Source of the DNA: Ceratotherium simum simum
Lineage: Eukaryota > Chordata > Mammalia > Perissodactyla > Rhinocerotidae
NCBI RefSeq assembly: GCF_000283155.1
Contig: NW_004454178.1
Coordinates: 3,052,909 to 3,116,908 of the forward strand
Reading direction: 5' to 3'
Length of the DNA stretch: 64,000 nucleotides
Position numbers and translations under genes: made by a program. Positions 23,990-36,249 of this stretch are shown in pieces. Below the pieces are notes generated by a model. The model made no database searches. It saw only the letters and a list, made by a program, of their open reading frames with translations, and was not told the origin of the DNA. Position 1 is the stretch's first letter; every line of letters starts with the position of its first letter.

Positions 23990-24140
23990 TGTTTACTTCC
24001 ATAAAGTGGAGCACAAAAGAACACTCTGGAGAGACGCTGCCATTTGAAATAGGCCTTGACACCTAGGCAGGATTTGAGCGCAAAGTGATTTGGTAGAGAA
24101 AGAGGAGAGGGAAGGACCAGCCTAAGCAAAGGAGTTGAAA
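23990..24140 (-). repeat. Possible L2-like relic
   Basis: 'aaataggccttgacacctag', 'agggaaggaccagcctaagc' and 'aaaggagttgaaatt' parallel the '...attccaggcagagggaacagcc...gcaaaggc' section of the same ancient repeat seen at 8.2 kb. Heavily decayed. Confidence 0.4.
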
Positions 24141-27009
24141 TTAAAAAAAGGAACTATAATGCTTTAAGATCAAATATCCTGTTGATATTGAGATTTCCCT
24201 GATTTTTGTTGTTTTTGTGATTGTTGTTAAGAGTTTGTTTGAATTCAGATTCAAAGAAGCTACATAAACATTGTGATCGGCTGATGCCTTTAATTAAGCC
24301 TTTTTTGAACTATAGGTTCCACCTACATAATATCTTTCTTTTTTCTTTAAATTTGTTTTATTTTCGTTCATTGACATGGCAGAAGACAATTCACTCAATC
24401 ATCTAGATGGTTTTACACTAATTTCTCCTCCAGACTAAGCACTAGAAGCTGGTTCCTCACCAGCACTTTAGATGCAAGTATTTATTTGCTGAATATATTC
24501 AAAGAAATGTGCTAGGACAGATCCTCTCTGGGAAGTACTTTGCCACTAAGGACTATTATGAATAGAAAATTATATAAATTCAGTGAATGAATATTTTAAA
24601 TACTTAGTGTCTGAGCATTAGGGGTTAATTTCATTCATAACATTTTCATTTGTAAGCTAAGGAATTTCAGTTTTTGAGTCTAAATCTTTGAATATATCAA
24701 TGTGAGTCATATAGAAATACCTACAAAAAGAGTCATTTCATTGGTTAAACCTAATAGAAATGAAAGTGATTTTCTTTCCTCATAATTTAGTGTAATCAAC
24801 ATTATTTATAATTATCTAATATGTTTGATATGCCACATTCCCATGCATTAATCAAGTAGATTTACAAACATCTAGATTAAAATCCATATTACTTTACTTT
24901 TCAAAGACAGATTATTGTTTTAGTTTCTATTTAATTCTCTAATTCAGTGTCAAATTTATGCTTAAGGGGAAACTGGAAATTTCTGGCAAGATGTGAGAAA
25001 GAGAAAGGAAGTGGAAACCGTGTGAAAATGTCTATAATGACTTAAACAGATTAGATATCATTAAGATCCCTCTGAGATGTCAAGGTCAAGATAAGTGAAG
25101 GTATTCACTGCTCATCAGTGAAACTCAGGGAGCAGAGTGTAGTCACTTTCTAAGAACTATTACCCAACCCCATAGAACCAGGATTAATTTACAGAATTTA
25201 ATGCTTAGTTGAAATAAAAATGTGCTTGTTCTCAGTGAATTGAGGATGAAAGTGCATGTAACAGTCGTAGGTCTAAACTGAATTATTTAATAACCAGTCT
25301 GGTTATAAGCAATTGGTCTCCAAGGAATGTTAGGCAATTTTCCCTCAATTTGAGTTAAATATCAGGCCAGAAAAAGAACTCTAATGACTAGTCACAAAGT
25401 GACTGCTGAATAGACTTCTCTCCACCTTAACAAAAGCCAGAAAAGAATATTTGAGATGAAAGTAGCCACTATTACTCATTTGATTAGGTCTTTAAAAACT
25501 CTTACTCTGGATGTGGAGCAGTGGGAGTAAATTTGAAGCCCTCTGGTTGACTCTGACTTGGGCTCTAAACTCCTTCAAAAGAATATAGAGCAGAAGAGAG
25601 TTTTCAAGGAAGTAGATTGATTTGATCCCTTGCATAGCCACTTAACAAACCTCAGACTCAAGAGGCTCATCTAGGAAAAACAAAAATGGCCTTGGTTTAA
25701 TAGGGAGAACAATTGATAAATAAGGGGGAAGGGTATCCATGTGTTGTTTTCTAGGAGATTAAGCATGAATGCATGGGATAGGAATATCACATACGTGGAT
25801 CTCAGATTTCTAGCTAAACATATTGTAACATCAGCAATGCGACATAGCCTTAAAGTACAGTCTGACAATCTTAATATATGCAGAAGGAAGAACCTAGTGC
25901 CCTTGAGAGTTACTCAGGAAGGAAGTTATTCCAGTGAAGAAACAAGTCCCTTTAATATTTTCTGATTCTGATCCTAATACCCTCTCTGTGGCTACAGTAA
26001 CCATTGAGCAAAATTCTGAACGTGTGAATACACAGATACATCAAACATCTTTTGAGAAGCAAATTTGATCTGCTCTTAGCGTTACTGGCTCCCACTATAT
26101 TCAGCTTCATTTCCAGGAAGTACCCAGGGGAAATACAGCAAAGTGCCATTTGCCTTAGGCATTTTGTTTCAGTAAAAAAAAAGCATTGGTCTGAGATTCA
26201 GAAACTTATGCCATAATTTTATTTCTGTGATTTTTTTCTGTGGTCACTGAAAAGTCATTGAAACTACCCAAGACTCGTGTTCAAGAATTAGGGTGGATCA
26301 TTATTATCAAAAACTATGGAAATGCCAAGGAAAATGAAGCCCAAAGACCATCAAACAATTTTGGCATTGTGGACTCACATTCGAGAGATTGGCAGCAAGA
26401 CAGTAACTGGGAATGAAGTCCAATTGCATGGACTTAAGGATGTAGACAGTGAAAAAATAGAACCTTCAAAGGTGACCACTTGCCTCTTAGAATCAGTGCA
26501 GAACCAAATGGAGCCTTAGGATCATCTATTTGAGCTGCTGAACTCTACGGATAGAGAAAGTAAAGCCAACAAGGTGAAATGATTTTTCCAAGTCAAAAGC
26601 TCATGGGAGGCAGACCTAGGATCAATCTCAGTTTCTCTAATTCCAATCGAATATTTTTACCATTATACCAAAATGGGTAATTAGAAAGGAAGAGGAAAAA
26701 AAAAAAAAAAAAAGAGAGAGATAATGGCAGGAGAGGGAGTTAAAATTTCATTAATTATATTATTTTATAAAAGTCCTTCATAATCTTTAAATATCAACAA
26801 TAAGTAGACAAAGTTCTGAGATATTGCAACCTACTTATGGAATATTTAACATCTGTCCAACATGAGCTATCATTAAGTACGTAATTCACTAAAATTGATG
26901 AATTATATTGCAGTTATATGTTCAAACAAAAGTTTTTCATTTAATATTGCACATGTTGGCAAATGAAACAAATTTTTGAGTGAAAAGTAAAATGTTAAAA
27001 AATTATTCT
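24141..27009. other. Long unique stretch, no gene
   Basis: About 2.9 kb without a gene or a firmly identifiable repeat. At 26510-26640 a decayed old element may be present ('gaggcagacctaggatcaat'). A poly(A) run of 18 lies at 26696-26713, followed by (GA)n. Two open frames on opposite strands near 25671-25965 and one at 26316-26519 are unsupported. Confidence 0.5.
26696..26722. repeat. Poly(A)/GA low-complexity run
   Basis: Eighteen consecutive A residues followed by GAGAGAGA. No retroelement body is visible directly upstream. Confidence 0.9.
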
Positions 27010-28826
27010 ACAATCTTCTGGGGGGTGGGACTTGAGGAATGACAGAGTGAGGAGCTCTGTAGACCTTCTCCCCTCTGCAAAACAATATGACTGGTGAAAA
27101 TCGTTAGTTTTAACACACACAAGATCATTTAAAGTATCTGGATACTGTCCTAAGGGCATGGATAAAAATGACAAAGTCCTAGAAAGACTCAAATTCCTGA
27201 AACTGACTCATGAAGAAATAAAAATCTGAACAGACTTATAACAAAGAATTGATTAAGTAATTTTAAAACTTCCCACAAAGGAATGTACAGACCCAGCTGG
27301 CCTCACTGGTAAATTCTACCAAATAGTCACAGAAGAATTAATACTAAGTCTTCACAAACCCATCCAAAATATAAACAAGGAAGGAAGACTTCCCAGCTAT
27401 TCTTTGAGTCCAGTATTAACCAAATGAGATATCACAAGAAAATAAAACAACAGCCCAATATCTCTCATGAATATAAATGCAAAAATCCTTAAAAAAATAT
27501 TAGCAAGCCAAATCCAGCAATCTATAAATAGGATTATACACCATGAGCAAGTGTGATTGATCTCAGAAAAACAAAGTTGGTTTAAAATCCAGAAATCAAC
27601 TAATGTAATATATTATATTAATAGAATAAAGAATAAAAACCATATGATCAACTCAATGCAGAAAAAGCATTTGACAAGATCCAATGTCCTGTTATGATAA
27701 AAATGCTAAATAAACTAGGATTACTATGGAGCTAACTCAAGGGCATCTATGAAAAACCCACAGCAAATATCAGACTTAATGATGAAAAACCGAATGCTTT
27801 CCCTCTACCATCAGGAATAAGTCAAATATGTCCACTCTCACCACTTCTATTAAATATCGTACAAGAAGTTCTAGTCAGGACAGTTAGGTTTTTTAAAAAA
27901 GGCATTCAGATTAGAAATGAAGAAGAAAACTATCTCTACTTGCAGATGATATGACCTTGCATATAGAGAATCCTAAGTAATATGCACACACACACACACA
28001 CACAACTATTGGAACTAATAAATAAGTTCAGCAAGATTGCAAGATGTAAGACAATATACTAAAATAAATTGTATTTCTTTCACAAGCAATGAAAAATCCA
28101 AAACTGAAATTAAGAAAACAATTCCATTTACAATAGCATCAAAAAGAATTACTTAGGAATAAATTTTTAAAAGGAAGTTCAAGACTACTACACTGAAAAT
28201 TAAACTATAATATATTGTACAAAAAAAATTGAAGAATATCTAAATAAATGGAAAGATATCTTATGTTCTTGAATTGGAAGACTGAATATTAAGATGGCAA
28301 TACTTCTCAAATTGATTTATAGACTCAATACAATCCCTATCAAAATCCCAGATGGCTTTCTTGCAGAAATTGACAAGCTGATGTTATAATTCATATAGAA
28401 ATTCAAGGGATCCGGAGCAGTCAAAACAATCTTTAAAAAAACAAAGTTTGAAGACTCATAGTTCTAGGTCTCACAATTCGTCAAAAAGCTACAATAATTA
28501 AGACAGTGTGGTACTGGTATAATATGATAGACATATAGAACAATGGAATAGATTTCAGAGCCCGGAAGTAAACCCATAGTTATGATTAATTGATTTTTGA
28601 CCAGGGTGCCAAGAGAGTTCAATGGGGAAAGAAGAGTCTTTCTAATAAATGGTGCAGGGAGAACATTGTATAACTACACACAAAAGAAGGAAGCTAGACT
28701 CCTACCTCACAACATACAGAAAAAATTAGCTCAAAATGGATCAAAGACATAAATATGAGAGCTCAAACTATAAAATAGTTAGAAGAAAACACAGGAGTAA
28801 ATCTTCGTGACATTGGGTTGGCTATG
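27010..28826 (+). mobile_element. Decayed L1 with probable internal deletion
   Basis: From about 27165 the text follows L1 ORF2: 'gaccacagctggcctcactg'-like wording near 27290, then 'caatgcagaaaaagcatttg', the RT active-site region with codons for Ala-Asp-Asp-Met at 27942-27953, 'caatggaatagatttcagag' and 'aaatggatcaaagacataaa'. Many frameshifts and stops show it is dead. The first 150 bp ('gggacttgaggaatgacaga', 'ctctgtagaccttctcccct') look like L1 5'UTR, so ORF1 and early ORF2 appear deleted. The 3' end is missing: it stops at the 'gacattgggttggctatggc' part of ORF2. Confidence 0.88.
27985..28006. repeat. (CA)n microsatellite
   Basis: Eleven CA units within the L1 ORF2 relic, directly after the RT active-site region. 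Confidence 0.95.
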
Positions 28827-30061
28827 GCTTCTTTCTTTAAATACCCTCAGTTTTTAAATTGAACGTGAAGATTTTCTTTTTCTTGTAAATCAACGATTTT
28901 GACAGTTTTGAATTTGGTATTCTTATTCTCTAATAAAGCATATTTCCTTTTTCAGATTTAAGAATCATACTGCCATTTCACACTTTTTTATAATGTAAGA
29001 ATAGCTAAAAATTTCCATCTTTCTCTAATAAGAGCTTTATATACAAATTATTTTCATTATTATTATTTCTGAATTTTTCCTCTCAAAATTATATTTATTT
29101 TTGGTTTTGATGAGATGATAGAAAAACAACAGCAACATGAATTCAGCATGATGATTGGACTCTGACAGTAATAAACTGTGCACCTTGGGTATATGTCATA
29201 TACCTCAACTCCTCTGTACACCATTGAAGAGATGTTGAAAGAGAAAACTCACTAGATATAGTTTCTTTGGAAATCTGTAACTTTGTTTATCATGTTGACC
29301 ATTTTTTTGACACATACAAATGCACTTAATATAAAAATATTTGTTGAATGAAGATCTCTATGAGTTGACCCATCCCTATATTTCTAAGCTATTGCTGACC
29401 TTTTTATGGGTGTAAAACAACTTCAATTAAAGCAGACAGAGGAACTGAAAAAGAAAAAACAGTCCAAGACACAGTTTAAATCAATATTCATTGATTTCTG
29501 GAACACTAAATTCAAAGAGCAATAAACAGAGGCAGACCCTAAGAGAAGTGGCCACAGACACTAATCAAAGAGATAAAACATTTACAAGGTAATGCAGTCT
29601 CAAGTTCTTCAGGAACATTTGCATAATCAGGTGGTGGCAGCTTCACGAACGCAATTTTTGAGTACAAAAAACAATAATCTTCCATCACTGTTGAAATCAT
29701 TAAAAGCTATAAACTACTGCATTAAAATGTATAGTTTTAGATAACATTCAATCAAAATATTTATACATGAGAAAGAATACTTGAACCATAGACTCACAAA
29801 GTATGTCATTTGTCTTCTTGGTTTTTGCCATGAAAGCAATTTGCTGTTGTTATAAGGTTATTATGATGAAATATACGACATTTGAAGTAATTGTGACATT
29901 GGCTAAATGTTCTTTTCCCAAGTGATTCATAGTTGGAAAGGCACATCTATTTTTCTAGTCTGGGTTAGTCATTTCACTTGGTTGGAGTATGTTAACGAAG
30001 ACAGTAGACATATTCTGAAGACTTACTATGCGCCTTACATGACAGTTGCTCCTTGTCAGTT
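28827..30061. other. Unique AT-rich stretch, no gene
   Basis: No gene. A short sense L2 terminus-like phrase ('aaatatttgttgaatgaaga', about 29337-29356) is the only repeat hint. Confidence 0.45.
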
Positions 30062-30215
30062 GTTATATTTAATCCTCTCAACAACATTATGACGTCAACA
30101 TTGGTATTCCGACTTTACAGAAGGGGGAACTGAGGCACAAGGACATTAAATACTCTGTCCATGTCACACAACTAGCAGAATAGCAAGGCTTAGATTCAAC
30201 TTAGTTCTGACTTCA
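30062..30215 (-). repeat. MIR SINE
   Basis: Antisense MIR: 'tttaatcctctcaacaacat', 'gactttacagaagggggaac', 'tgaggcacaaggacattaaa' and 'gtcacacaactagcagaata', then the reversed B-box region 'gcttagattcaactta'. Confidence 0.85.
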
Positions 30216-30849
30216 AAGTTTGCTCTGTCGCTGGTATTTTTCTAGCTGCTAACTTCCAAACATTTGCATTCAGGCCAAAGGGCAATGCGTGAATAAGTAT
30301 AGAAGTTGCAACTCCAGTCTAATTCTTCTAAACTTGATGGATAACATCATTCTCACCTGGGATTAAGAGGATATTACTATTTCTAATTTTATGATGCTTG
30401 TCTTGGGTGAATCTTGTGTTAATTCATTTAAACAGTCCAGATCACCTTGCTCTAGATATCATGGTGGCAAGCCAAGTGACAGGGAGTATAGTAGAATGAT
30501 GATAATTCCTCCATATTCAAATGTCTAAATTCACAAATTCTCAAAATTTAATCTTTCTGAATACACAATGTATTTTCCCTCTGACAGCACCATCTGTTAC
30601 AGCATAGAGTAGAGCTCTCGGGGTAGAAGGGACAGAGGAGACAGTTCTTCTGGAATAACATCCCTGGAGAAGGATATATGCTTGCCAAAGCAAGCAAGAG
30701 GGCTAGGCAGTAAGAATTCACTCACATTATTAGAATATTGATGAATTGTTTTAGATCTGCTAGTCAAATCTCATTATGACAACTGCAGTTTTTCATGAAC
30801 TCCCACTTCTACTTAGTTTTAGCCCCTATTCCTAGCTTTTGCTGCCCTG
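30216..30849. other. Unique sequence, no gene
   Basis: Nothing identifiable. Confidence 0.45.
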
Positions 30850-30955
30850 TCTGATTCATTTATTCAATCACTCAAGTGAAGAGATACTTAATAAGTGCCA
30901 ACTAAGTGCTAACCCTGGGCTAGGCACCATGGAAAATGGAGTTTAATCACATAAT
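30850..30955 (-). repeat. L2 LINE 3'-end fragment
   Basis: 'tgattcatttattcaatcac', a decayed middle, then 'gtgccaactaagtgctaacc' and 'ctgggctaggcaccatggaa' are the antisense L2 terminus. Confidence 0.65.
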
Positions 30956-32427
30956 TAAGCAAACGGCTGTATATGCAGAAGTTGAGTTAGTACTAAGATG
31001 TATAGCTGCATCTACATAGTGCTCAAAGGGTTACTAGACAGTTCGTCAAGTACCATCTTAGTGAGTGTTCCTAACAACCCAGGGAGGTAACAATTACCCC
31101 CATTTTACAAGAGGATTAATACTCATAGAATCCAGGGGCATTAGATTTGGAAGGGATATTTTAGGATCCATTTGGTGTTAAGTTTCTCAAGTTCATATTC
31201 TCTCACAATTAGACACTGATTTGGTGCTTCTGTGGAGGAATTTGTATTTTTAAGCATCTCATAGGTGACTGCAAGGGCTGGCAGCTTTGGGACTTCTGGA
31301 CCTAGCTCAACCATCCACCCAGTGCTTTAGTCTCTTCTCCTTTCACCAAATAATCCTCTCAACCGTGTCTGAAATTTATTGGTCACAGGGTACACGCAAT
31401 TTCTAGAGGCACCCCACCACATCTTAGGATAGTGTTAACTTGTTCAAGTTCACAGCTAAATTGCAGAACTAAGATTCAAACCCAAGCCCTTAGTTTTAAT
31501 TAAAGGACTCTTTTCATCATAATACATCTGTTTCTGTCTTTGCACATAATGAAAAATGAGCGGAAAACAAGTTAAGAAATTTTTCTTAAAGCACTCAAAT
31601 ATTAAAGTGCTATGCCTTAGAAAATTCTTCTGTAGGATTTTTTTAAATGAAGTCCTAATTAATGGCTTTAGTTAATCCAATTCTCATTCACAAGACAAGC
31701 TATATTTATTTTGTTAGAGGGCTTTAATTGGTATAGGCTATTTAGGACTTTATGCAGTAACTGTCTTGGGACTTTGAAATATAATATTTAATATACGTAT
31801 TCTAATGGTATAGTATAACTTGGATGAAAAACAGAATAAAATTATACAATCATGAATTAATTATACGTTAAGCATTTTTATTAAATAACCTTAAGCATTT
31901 CTCAGAATGGCAGGGTCATATGAAGGGAACTGTATATTAGACTTCATCTCTGTGGGTGGTATATCTCATTTTGGGTGGTATATCTTAGAGCCAATAGGTC
32001 GGAGAAATCAGAGCAATTAATCTCATGTAATTTTAGGTATAAATTTTAAAAAGGCACAAGAAATTGAATTCTCTACTCTTTAAACAGTTATATAGTTTAT
32101 AAATTTCTTGATATAGAGAAATATATCATTTTGGTTGGTATCATATATTATTCTTCAGAGTTAACTGAATTGAAGGACAAAATATTGATGTAGCAGTCAA
32201 GGGCTTACTAAGAAGACATTTTCAATGTGATCTCATCTAGCTTTGAATTTTACTGCCAAGATTATATGAAAAGTTTTCTTCACTTCAAGACAGAAACGAG
32301 CACAAATCCGTTATGGCTAAAAACTAAAGTTTCAGACATTCTGATTTCTTCTACTGCTACATTTATGATAATACCTTATCAAGTTAGAATCTTGTATGTA
32401 GCTAGGAATATGCCTTAATTTACTTAT
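30956..32427. other. Unique sequence with broken MIR pieces, no gene
   Basis: Short antisense MIR-like pieces occur at about 31030-31115 ('acccccattttacaagagga') and 31425-31495 ('cttgttcaagttcacagcta', 'agattcaaacccaagccct'). They could be one MIR split by about 300 bp. A small direct repeat of about 19 bp, TGGGTGGTATATCTCATTT, lies at 31953-31990. Confidence 0.5.
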
Positions 32428-32859
32428 AATTTTAACTTTGTTGTTGTTAGTGCCATTAAATGGATTCCAACTCCTAGTGGCCCCGGGTACAGCAGAGCAG
32501 AACCCTACCCAGTCTTTTTGCGTCATCCTCTCACCTTCTGGCGCTCTATCAGACAATGCTCCACTGCTATTCATAGGGTTTTCATGGCCAGTTTTTTGAG
32601 AAGCTGATGGCCAGGTCATCCTCCTAGTCTGTCTAGTCTGGAAGCTCCACTGAAACCTGTCCACCATGTCAAATACCCTGCTGGTATTTGAGATACTGGT
32701 GTTCTAGCTTTAAGTATCACAGCAACATGCAGTCACCACAGTATGACACTCAACAGATGGGTGGTGTGGTTTCCTGACTGGGAAACGAACCAGGGCCATG
32801 GCGATGAGAGCGCTGAATCTTAACCGCTAGACCAGGAAAGCTGGCTCAAAATTTTAACT
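32428..32859 (-). mobile_element. Full-length tRNA/RTE-type SINE with target duplication
   Basis: On the minus strand it starts with a tRNA-like head: A-box TGGTCTAGCGG (32824-32834 reversed) and B-box GGTTCGTTTCC (32781-32791 reversed). It runs about 411 bp to a 3' end carrying '...actaggagttggaatcca' and terminal (CAA) repeats, seen on the plus strand as 'gttgttgttagtgccatta'. That tail is of the RTE/BovB-related kind. AATTTTAACT at both 32428-32437 and 32850-32859 is a 10-bp target duplication. I recall a horse family of this type (SINE2-1_EC), but the name is from memory. The 111-codon minus-strand frame here is incidental. Confidence 0.88.
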
Positions 32860-33299
32860 AGAGAGTTTTAAATTTACTCTATCCATTAATATATTTAAGA
32901 AAAATCAGAATTTAGAAAGAATGACTAAACATCCAAGAATATAAATACCAAAAGAATGAAAATATTTTATATACACATAAATTGGTTTATTAATGATGAA
33001 TCTATTATCTATTTTAATTAAAGCATTTAAAATATATTTCCAAAGGGCTTTACCTGATTAGCCCATATTAACCTAATCCAAATCATAGTTTACATTTGGA
33101 ATTAGCAAAACATTAGTTATTTCAAAATATTCTGTATTTCATATTTTAATTACTTCAACTTCTTAGATAATTCATTATTTATTTGACAGGTATCTTCCAT
33201 ATAAAAAGTAAAATGTTAGATCATGAAAGAGAAAAGCGAGTAAGACAGATGCTTTGCCCTATCTGATTTTACCATATGATAAAGGAGATTGAATCAATG
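32860..33299. other. Unique AT-rich sequence, no gene
   Basis: No gene or nameable repeat. Confidence 0.45.
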
Positions 33300-33470
33300 C
33301 AATTTGATCCAACAGTATTCATTAAGTGCCTATTTTAAGCAATAACTAAACTAGGCTAGATATCAGAAAATTAATGAAATGGTATTTCTTGCCTACAAGT
33401 TACTTTGTGGTTTAGTGAGGGAGACAGAAAGGTAAACAAATAGTTAGAAAACAATGTGATAAGTGATCTA
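33300..33470 (-). repeat. L2 LINE 3'-end fragment
   Basis: 'cagtattcattaagtgccta' and later 'gagggagacagaaaggtaaa', 'caaatagttagaaaacaatg' follow the antisense L2 3' region. Strongly decayed. Confidence 0.6.
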
Positions 33471-33689
33471 GTTGAAATATAAAAAAACATTTTAATGAAA
33501 TGAAATGGAAGGAGAAACCAAACTTGGAGAGAATTATGACAGTTCACAGTTTTGGTGGAGTTCCAGGAAGGAGTGAGGTCAAGAATCATGTTATTTTTGG
33601 GAAAAGGGACTCCTAAGTGCGAAGTCACAGAAACCAAATTGCTCATTGAAGAGTGGCTTGTGGAAAAACAGTTTGCTGCTAAGAAACAA

Positions 33690-34690
33690 GATGAACATGC
33701 ATACTTTCAAAACGTTCATTCATCAAAAGACAGCTTAAGAGAGTGAAAATGGAAGCCACAGACAGGGAACATGTATTTGGAACACATGTGACCTATAAAG
33801 GGCTTGTAGTCAAAGTATTTAAATTAGTGTTATAGTTCAATAAGGAAAAGAGGACCAATCCAATAAAAAATGGGCAGAAGATCTAAATGGACATGTCAAA
33901 AAATAGGATACACAAATGGTCACTAAATATATGAAAAAGTGTGCAACCTAATTAGAAATTAGAGAAATGCAAAATAAAACCACAATGAGATACCACTACA
34001 CACCTTCTATACCATGTAAAATTGAAACAATCTACAAAAGCAAGTTACCAAAGATATGCTTATGTTGGTAAGTATGTATTAGTACAACTAATTTGGGGAA
34101 AAAATTATCATTATCTACTAAAGTTTAACTTATGCATACCCTATGACCCAGTAATTCAACTCTTAGATACATACCTAATAAGACATACATCACAAGACGT
34201 ATACAAAAATGGTTATAGTAGTGTTTGTCTAAACAGACAACACTTGGAAACAATTCAAATGTTCATCAATAGTAAAAATGATAAATAGTGATATATAAGT
34301 ATAACAAAATACTATACACAGCACTAAAAATTAATGAACTAAGGTACATAAAACAACATGAATGAAAATCACAAGAAATATTGAGCAAAAGAAGTCAGAC
34401 TTAAAGAATACATACAATATAATTCCATTTGTATAAATTTCAACAAGAGGCAAAATTAAACTACAGTGTTAGAAGTCAGGGTAGTGGTTACTTCCTGGGA
34501 GGAGATAGGACAGTAATTGGGAATGGCATGCAGGAGACATATAGAACATTAGTAATATTAAATTTCTTGACATGTGTGGGGGCTAAGACAGTGTCCACTT
34601 TATTATAATCATAAACTATACATTTACACTTAGTGCACATTTCTGTATATTTCTTATTTTTCACAGATAGTTAAAAAAAGAAAAAATACT
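33690..34690 (+). mobile_element. L1 LINE 3' end (ORF2 end plus 3'UTR)
   Basis: 'catcaaaagacagcttaaga', 'aaaaatgggcagaagatcta', 'gaaatgcaaaataaaaccac', 'atgagataccactacacacc', 'accctatgacccagtaattc' and 'atacaatataattccatttg' follow L1 ORF2 into the 3'UTR. A region with 'cttgacatgtgtgggggcta' closes it, with an A-rich end near 34672-34686. Frameshifts and stops make it inactive. Its first bases continue, in L1 coordinates, almost where the copy ending at 28826 stops. Confidence 0.9.
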
Positions 34691-35420
34691 TCAGATCTGT
34701 CTTTATCACACAAATTCTCATCTTTCAACAATGGTATTGCTTTCCTATTTCTGAAAATATTAAAATTCTGGGCATTCTCTGCTTTTTGACTTGGAATGAG
34801 CCTATTATTCTGTTGGTACTCAGCAATTCCCAAATTATAAAATTATAATATCAGTAATTCAATCATTGTACTTTTGACTAAGGATACTGTAATAAACGGT
34901 CTATCAAGAAAGAAAGAAATTCCTTGATAATTAGACAAATTTATTTTATAGGCAAATAGCATTATCAATTATTTAATATTAATTATTTGCAAATTTATTA
35001 GAAACATACTACTGTTTTCATCTCAAATATAGACCTGGGCCACCTCATTTTGATGAACTAAATTTCATTTCTGTTACGTCCAACAACTATCTCTTTAACT
35101 TCACTTTTTGTTCTGATGCTTTACTTTGGCTTTTGGTTTTAGAAACTTTACATGAACAGGGATTTAGTGACATAAGATTGGCAAAAATCAACCCTGAATT
35201 TAGTTCTCTCCAATTTTATGTTACTTGAGAGTAATGTAATACACATTTCAATATGACTAAGGTACAATTGATTTTATTTTTTATTTTTTTTAATGTAGTG
35301 TTTAAAGCTACTGGCAATTCCAATTTTTTCATTATTGCTGTACTATATGCAAACTTGCAATAATATAATATCCTTGTAGATATCTCTGAACATGGGAAGT
35401 CTACAGTAGTTCACAGGCCA
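34691..35420. other. Unique AT-rich sequence, no gene
   Basis: Nothing identifiable. Confidence 0.45.
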
Positions 35421-35424
35421 TGGG

Positions 35425-35949
35425 TGTGATAAATAAATGAAAAGCAATAGGACACATGAGAAAACCATTTAGTTTAAAACTAATTCGGCCTGACCTTGTT
35501 TTTCCAAAAGGCCCAACGTGGCCTGTTGAGCATGCATTGTGCATCTGCTTTAAATATTTACAGTGTCCCAAAGACAAGAATGATGCCTTTAAAGATAAGG
35601 ATGTGGCTTCCCCCAACTGTATCAGCATTTCTTTAAGGATAAGCATGTCTTCCTGGGAACTAAGGATTAATTACCGACCTGTTGTGCTCACCTGTGACCA
35701 CTGACTCACTGACCACTGATATGCTGTCCCAGCTAAGCATTTCGTGACAATTGTAAAAGGGACATTCCTATCACACATGACCTATGCTCTTTGTTCCAAG
35801 ACAGCATATACCCACTCTGTACACCCCACATTTTGGTGCCCTTCCATCCTTGGGGAAGGAAGGCCCTGGGCTGGTCCTCAGATCTGGCTCATAATAAACT
35901 CACCCTAATTTTGATTTGTAGATTGATTATGGATTATTTGCGTCGACAG
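35425..35949 (+). mobile_element. Retroviral solo LTR (probable ERV1 class)
   Basis: About 520 bp with LTR architecture. A U3-like region contains repeated 'tgaccactga' units near 35695-35720. It is followed by a promoter-like segment 'gacagcatatacccactctg', the polyadenylation signal AATAAA (35893-35898 area, 'cataataaactcaccctaat'), a T/G-rich tract and an end '...ttatttgcgtcgaca'. No primer-binding site or retroviral coding sequence follows, so it is a solo LTR. The 5' limit is uncertain by about 20 bp. Frames of 81 and 82 codons on opposite strands lie inside it and are incidental. Confidence 0.72.
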
Positions 35950-36249
35950 GTGCCTAGGTTTGTAGTTTAGTTGTTCCCTCTCACTAGTTCTGAAGCCACT
36001 CTTTGTTCTCTGCAGATTTTCCCAGCTATTTCCTTTGATCTCTCCTATCAACCATTTCTTTTCTTTGAATGTTTTGATCTGCTTGCTGCCATTCATGCTT
36101 CCGGGAACTTCGAGACTGCATACAAAGAGAACTTTTCCTCCCTTTTTTGACTTCTATTCTGCTTACTGGGTTTTTGTTGTTGATCTTTTTCTTGGGTATT
36201 ATATAATACCTTCCCACATCTCTTAATAAATAATAGCTTAATAGTATTG
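35950..36249. other. Short unique stretch, no gene
   Basis: Three overlapping frames of 63 codons on both strands lie here, with no motif. Confidence 0.4.

Noticed and set aside
32332..32667. 111-codon minus-strand frame
   Set aside because: It lies in the 3' half of the tRNA/RTE SINE and is not a gene.
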